Program-made: the position numbers and the translations under genes
Shown here: positions 62,935-64,000 of the stretch, piece by piece
Numbering within the stretch: position 1 is the stretch's first letter
Layout of the letters: each line of letters opens with the position of its first letter
DNA from: Gammaproteobacteria bacterium
Lineage (GTDB): Bacteria > Pseudomonadota > Gammaproteobacteria > SZUA-229
Assembly (NCBI GenBank): GCA_026195255.1
Contig: JAPHSS010000019.1
Location: 1 to 64,000, forward strand
Reading direction: 5' to 3'
DNA: 64,000 nucleotides
Notes under the pieces: model-generated
Told to the model about the DNA's origin: nothing
The model's database searches: none
The model's input: the letters and a program-made list of their open reading frames with translations, nothing else

Positions 62935-63240
62935 ATGAGTCGCAAAAAGATAGATCCCAAAGATGTGTATTATGACGAAGAGCAGGAAACCTGTTTTGAG
63001 TTTCCCTGTGAGTTTCCTATTAAAGCCATGGGAAGAACAGGTGATGAGCTTGAAGTCGCTGTACTGAAGATCATAAATCGACATGTGACTGACCTGCCAG
63101 AAGGTGCGGTTAAGTTTAATCAAAGCAGCAAAGGTAAATTTACCAGCATAACCATTACATTTACGGCACACAGCAAAGATCATCTTGATAATTTGTATAT
63201 TGAGCTGACAGCGTGCGAACACGTTTTATATTGTTTGTAA
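62935..63240 (+). CDS. ybeD: YbeD/UPF0250 (DUF493) family protein
   Basis: This small protein of about 101 residues has an ACT-like fold and, in E. coli, sits beside lipB. Its function is not settled, though a regulatory role near lipoylation has been proposed. Matches include FEFPCEFPIKAMGRTGDE near 22-39, INRHVTDLP, SSKGKFTSITITFTAHSKD near 65-83, and LYIELTACEHVLYCL at the C-terminus. The ATG is preferred over a GTG three bases earlier. It begins 14 bases after dat. Confidence 0.93.
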   Translation: MSRKKIDPKDVYYDEEQETCFEFPCEFPIKAMGRTGDELEVAVLKIINRHVTDLPEGAVKFNQSSKGKFTSITITFTAHSKDHLDNLYIELTACEHVLYCL

Positions 63241-63370
63241 GTTTCTTACAATATGTTTTAGAAGATTAACGAAAATGGTCACTCAAATATATCCATATAA
63301 CCGCAACATTAGTGCATTCATGCATGTTATCGCAAAGATACACAAACATATAAACAAATATATCGCGGTT

Positions 63371-63400
63371 ATTTGCGTTCATTTGCGTTCATTCGCGTTT
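63371..63400. repeat. Three tandem 10-bp units upstream of lipB
   Basis: ATTTGCGTTC, ATTTGCGTTC and ATTCGCGTTT follow one another exactly, preceded by ATCGCGGTT. Read on the other strand they give CGCGAATGAACGCAAATGAA-type decamers. AACCGC at about 63300 is mirrored by GCGGTT at about 63365. The block ends 20 bases before the lipB ATG, in a 180-base gap otherwise without features. It is phased at about one helical turn. Confidence 0.65.
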
Positions 63401-63420
63401 TCTTTTTCTTTTCAATTACA

Positions 63421-64000
63421 ATGTCACGGCAACTAGACCAGTTCGCTATCATTAAATACCTCGGTGTTAAAGACTATGCTGAAACGCAGTCTTTAATGCA
63501 GAAATTCAATCTACAGCGTGATGAAAATACGGCGGATGAAATCTGGTTTGTAGAACATCCCCCTGTGTTTACACTAGGCACAAATAGCAAACCTGAGCAT
63601 TTACTTAACCCCGGCAATATACCCGTAGTACAGTCTGATAGAGGTGGCCAGGTCACGCACCATGCTCCCGGTCAGTTAATTGCCTATGTGTTAATAGATG
63701 TTAAACGAAAAAAAATGGGTGTGCGTAAGCTGGTCAGCGCATTAGAAACGGCGGTTATTAAACTACTGGCAAAACATGGCATTGAGGCCACGGCTGACCC
63801 GAAAGCCCCCGGTGTATATGTCAACGGGGCAAAAATAGCCGCGCTTGGCTTAAGGGTAAAGCAGGGAGGCTGTTATCATGGGCTTAGTTTGAATGTGGAT
63901 ATGGATTTAGCCGGCTTTGATAGAATAAACCCCTGTGGTTATCCTGGACTGCATGTTACCAGTATGAATAAGCTGGGTGTGCATACAGGGTTACAACAGG
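63421..64000 (+). CDS. lipB: Octanoyltransferase LipB (3' end beyond window)
   Basis: LipB moves octanoyl from acyl-carrier protein to lipoyl domains, the first step of lipoate synthesis. About 193 residues are visible from [15 protein letters not shown]. Family motifs are [20 protein letters not shown] near 42-61 and [18 protein letters not shown] near 79-96 (more often TYHGPGQ). [20 protein letters not shown] carries the catalytic lysine near 139-158. The catalytic cysteine is in [13 protein letters not shown] near 173. The frame is open to the window edge. It closes the visible part of the mrdA-to-lipB series. Confidence 0.95.
   Translation, partial: MSRQLDQFAIIKYLGVKDYAETQSLMQKFNLQRDENTADEIWFVEHPPVFTLGTNSKPEHLLNPGNIPVVQSDRGGQVTHHAPGQLIAYVLIDVKRKKMGVRKLVSALETAVIKLLAKHGIEATADPKAPGVYVNGAKIAALGLRVKQGGCYHGLSLNVDMDLAGFDRINPCGYPGLHVTSMNKLGVHTGLQQ

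Noticed and set aside
1-64000. CRISPR array, tRNA or rRNA genes, prophage, integrase
   Set aside because: No regularly spaced direct repeats of CRISPR type, no tRNA cloverleaf signature, no rRNA sequence and no phage or recombinase frame were found.

Overview
The window is a 64-kb piece of a chromosome from a non-enteric gammaproteobacterium with fairly low G+C by eye. The assignment rests on gene order. The blocks lptD-surA-pdxA-rsmA-apaG-apaH, pilMNOPQ-aroK-aroB-(dgt)-damX and mrdA-mrdB-mltB-rlpA-dacA-dat-ybeD-lipB are gammaproteobacterial signatures. A close CbbY homologue suggests, but does not prove, a Calvin-cycle autotroph. A putative N-acetylglutaminylglutamine amidotransferase suggests osmoadaptation. 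No tRNA, rRNA, CRISPR array, prophage or transposase gene was seen.

Layout. 1-2.3 kb: lipoprotein and folate/thymidylate genes (lgt-thyA-folA). 2.3-9.6 kb, minus strand: the envelope/ribosome-maturation block, with an extra methyltransferase between apaG and apaH. 9.7-12.2 kb: a PilZ protein and arginine genes argD-argF. 12.3-15.1 kb: an accessory pocket with a Urate_ox_N-type membrane protein and a lone hydantoinase B, bounded by two copies of a hairpin-rich intergenic repeat; a third copy starts the window. 15.2-26 kb, minus strand: damX-like AAA+/SPOR gene, dgt, aroB, aroK, an Ig-like lipoprotein and pilQPONM. 26.3-31.4 kb, plus strand: mrcA, an asnO-like amidotransferase and grxD. 31.5-38 kb: a diguanylate cyclase, rnt, a TraB/GumN protein, pyrC, a membrane protein, mpl and ubiX.

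38.2-44.8 kb, minus strand: two cold-shock-domain genes (one with membrane helices), a YcgL gene, hemL, thiE, thiD, SirB1 and pentapeptide genes, yjbQ and cbbY. 44.9-48.7 kb: a hybrid histidine kinase followed by an HD-GYP response regulator. 48.7-52.2 kb: a glycerol-phosphate-like cluster (short GlpD, phosphodiesterase, GlpK-like kinase). 52.3-55.3 kb: thioredoxin, a Sel1 protein, a 580-base gap with a structured element, and an adenylate kinase with a long histone-H1-like tail. 55.4-64 kb: a pyrophosphatase-like gene with altered active-site residues leading straight into the elongasome operon, which runs off the window in lipB.

Themes. Cell-wall synthesis (lgt, mrcA, mrdAB, mltB, rlpA, dacA, mpl, DamX-like) and type IV pili dominate. 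Cyclic-di-GMP is represented by one predicted synthase, one predicted hydrolase and one PilZ receptor. The most unusual items are the Adk-H1-like fusion, the divergently oriented pyrophosphatase-like gene, the membrane-anchored cold-shock protein, the Ig-like lipoprotein inside the pilus cluster, the hairpin repeat family and the GlpK-like kinase with changed glycerol-contact positions.
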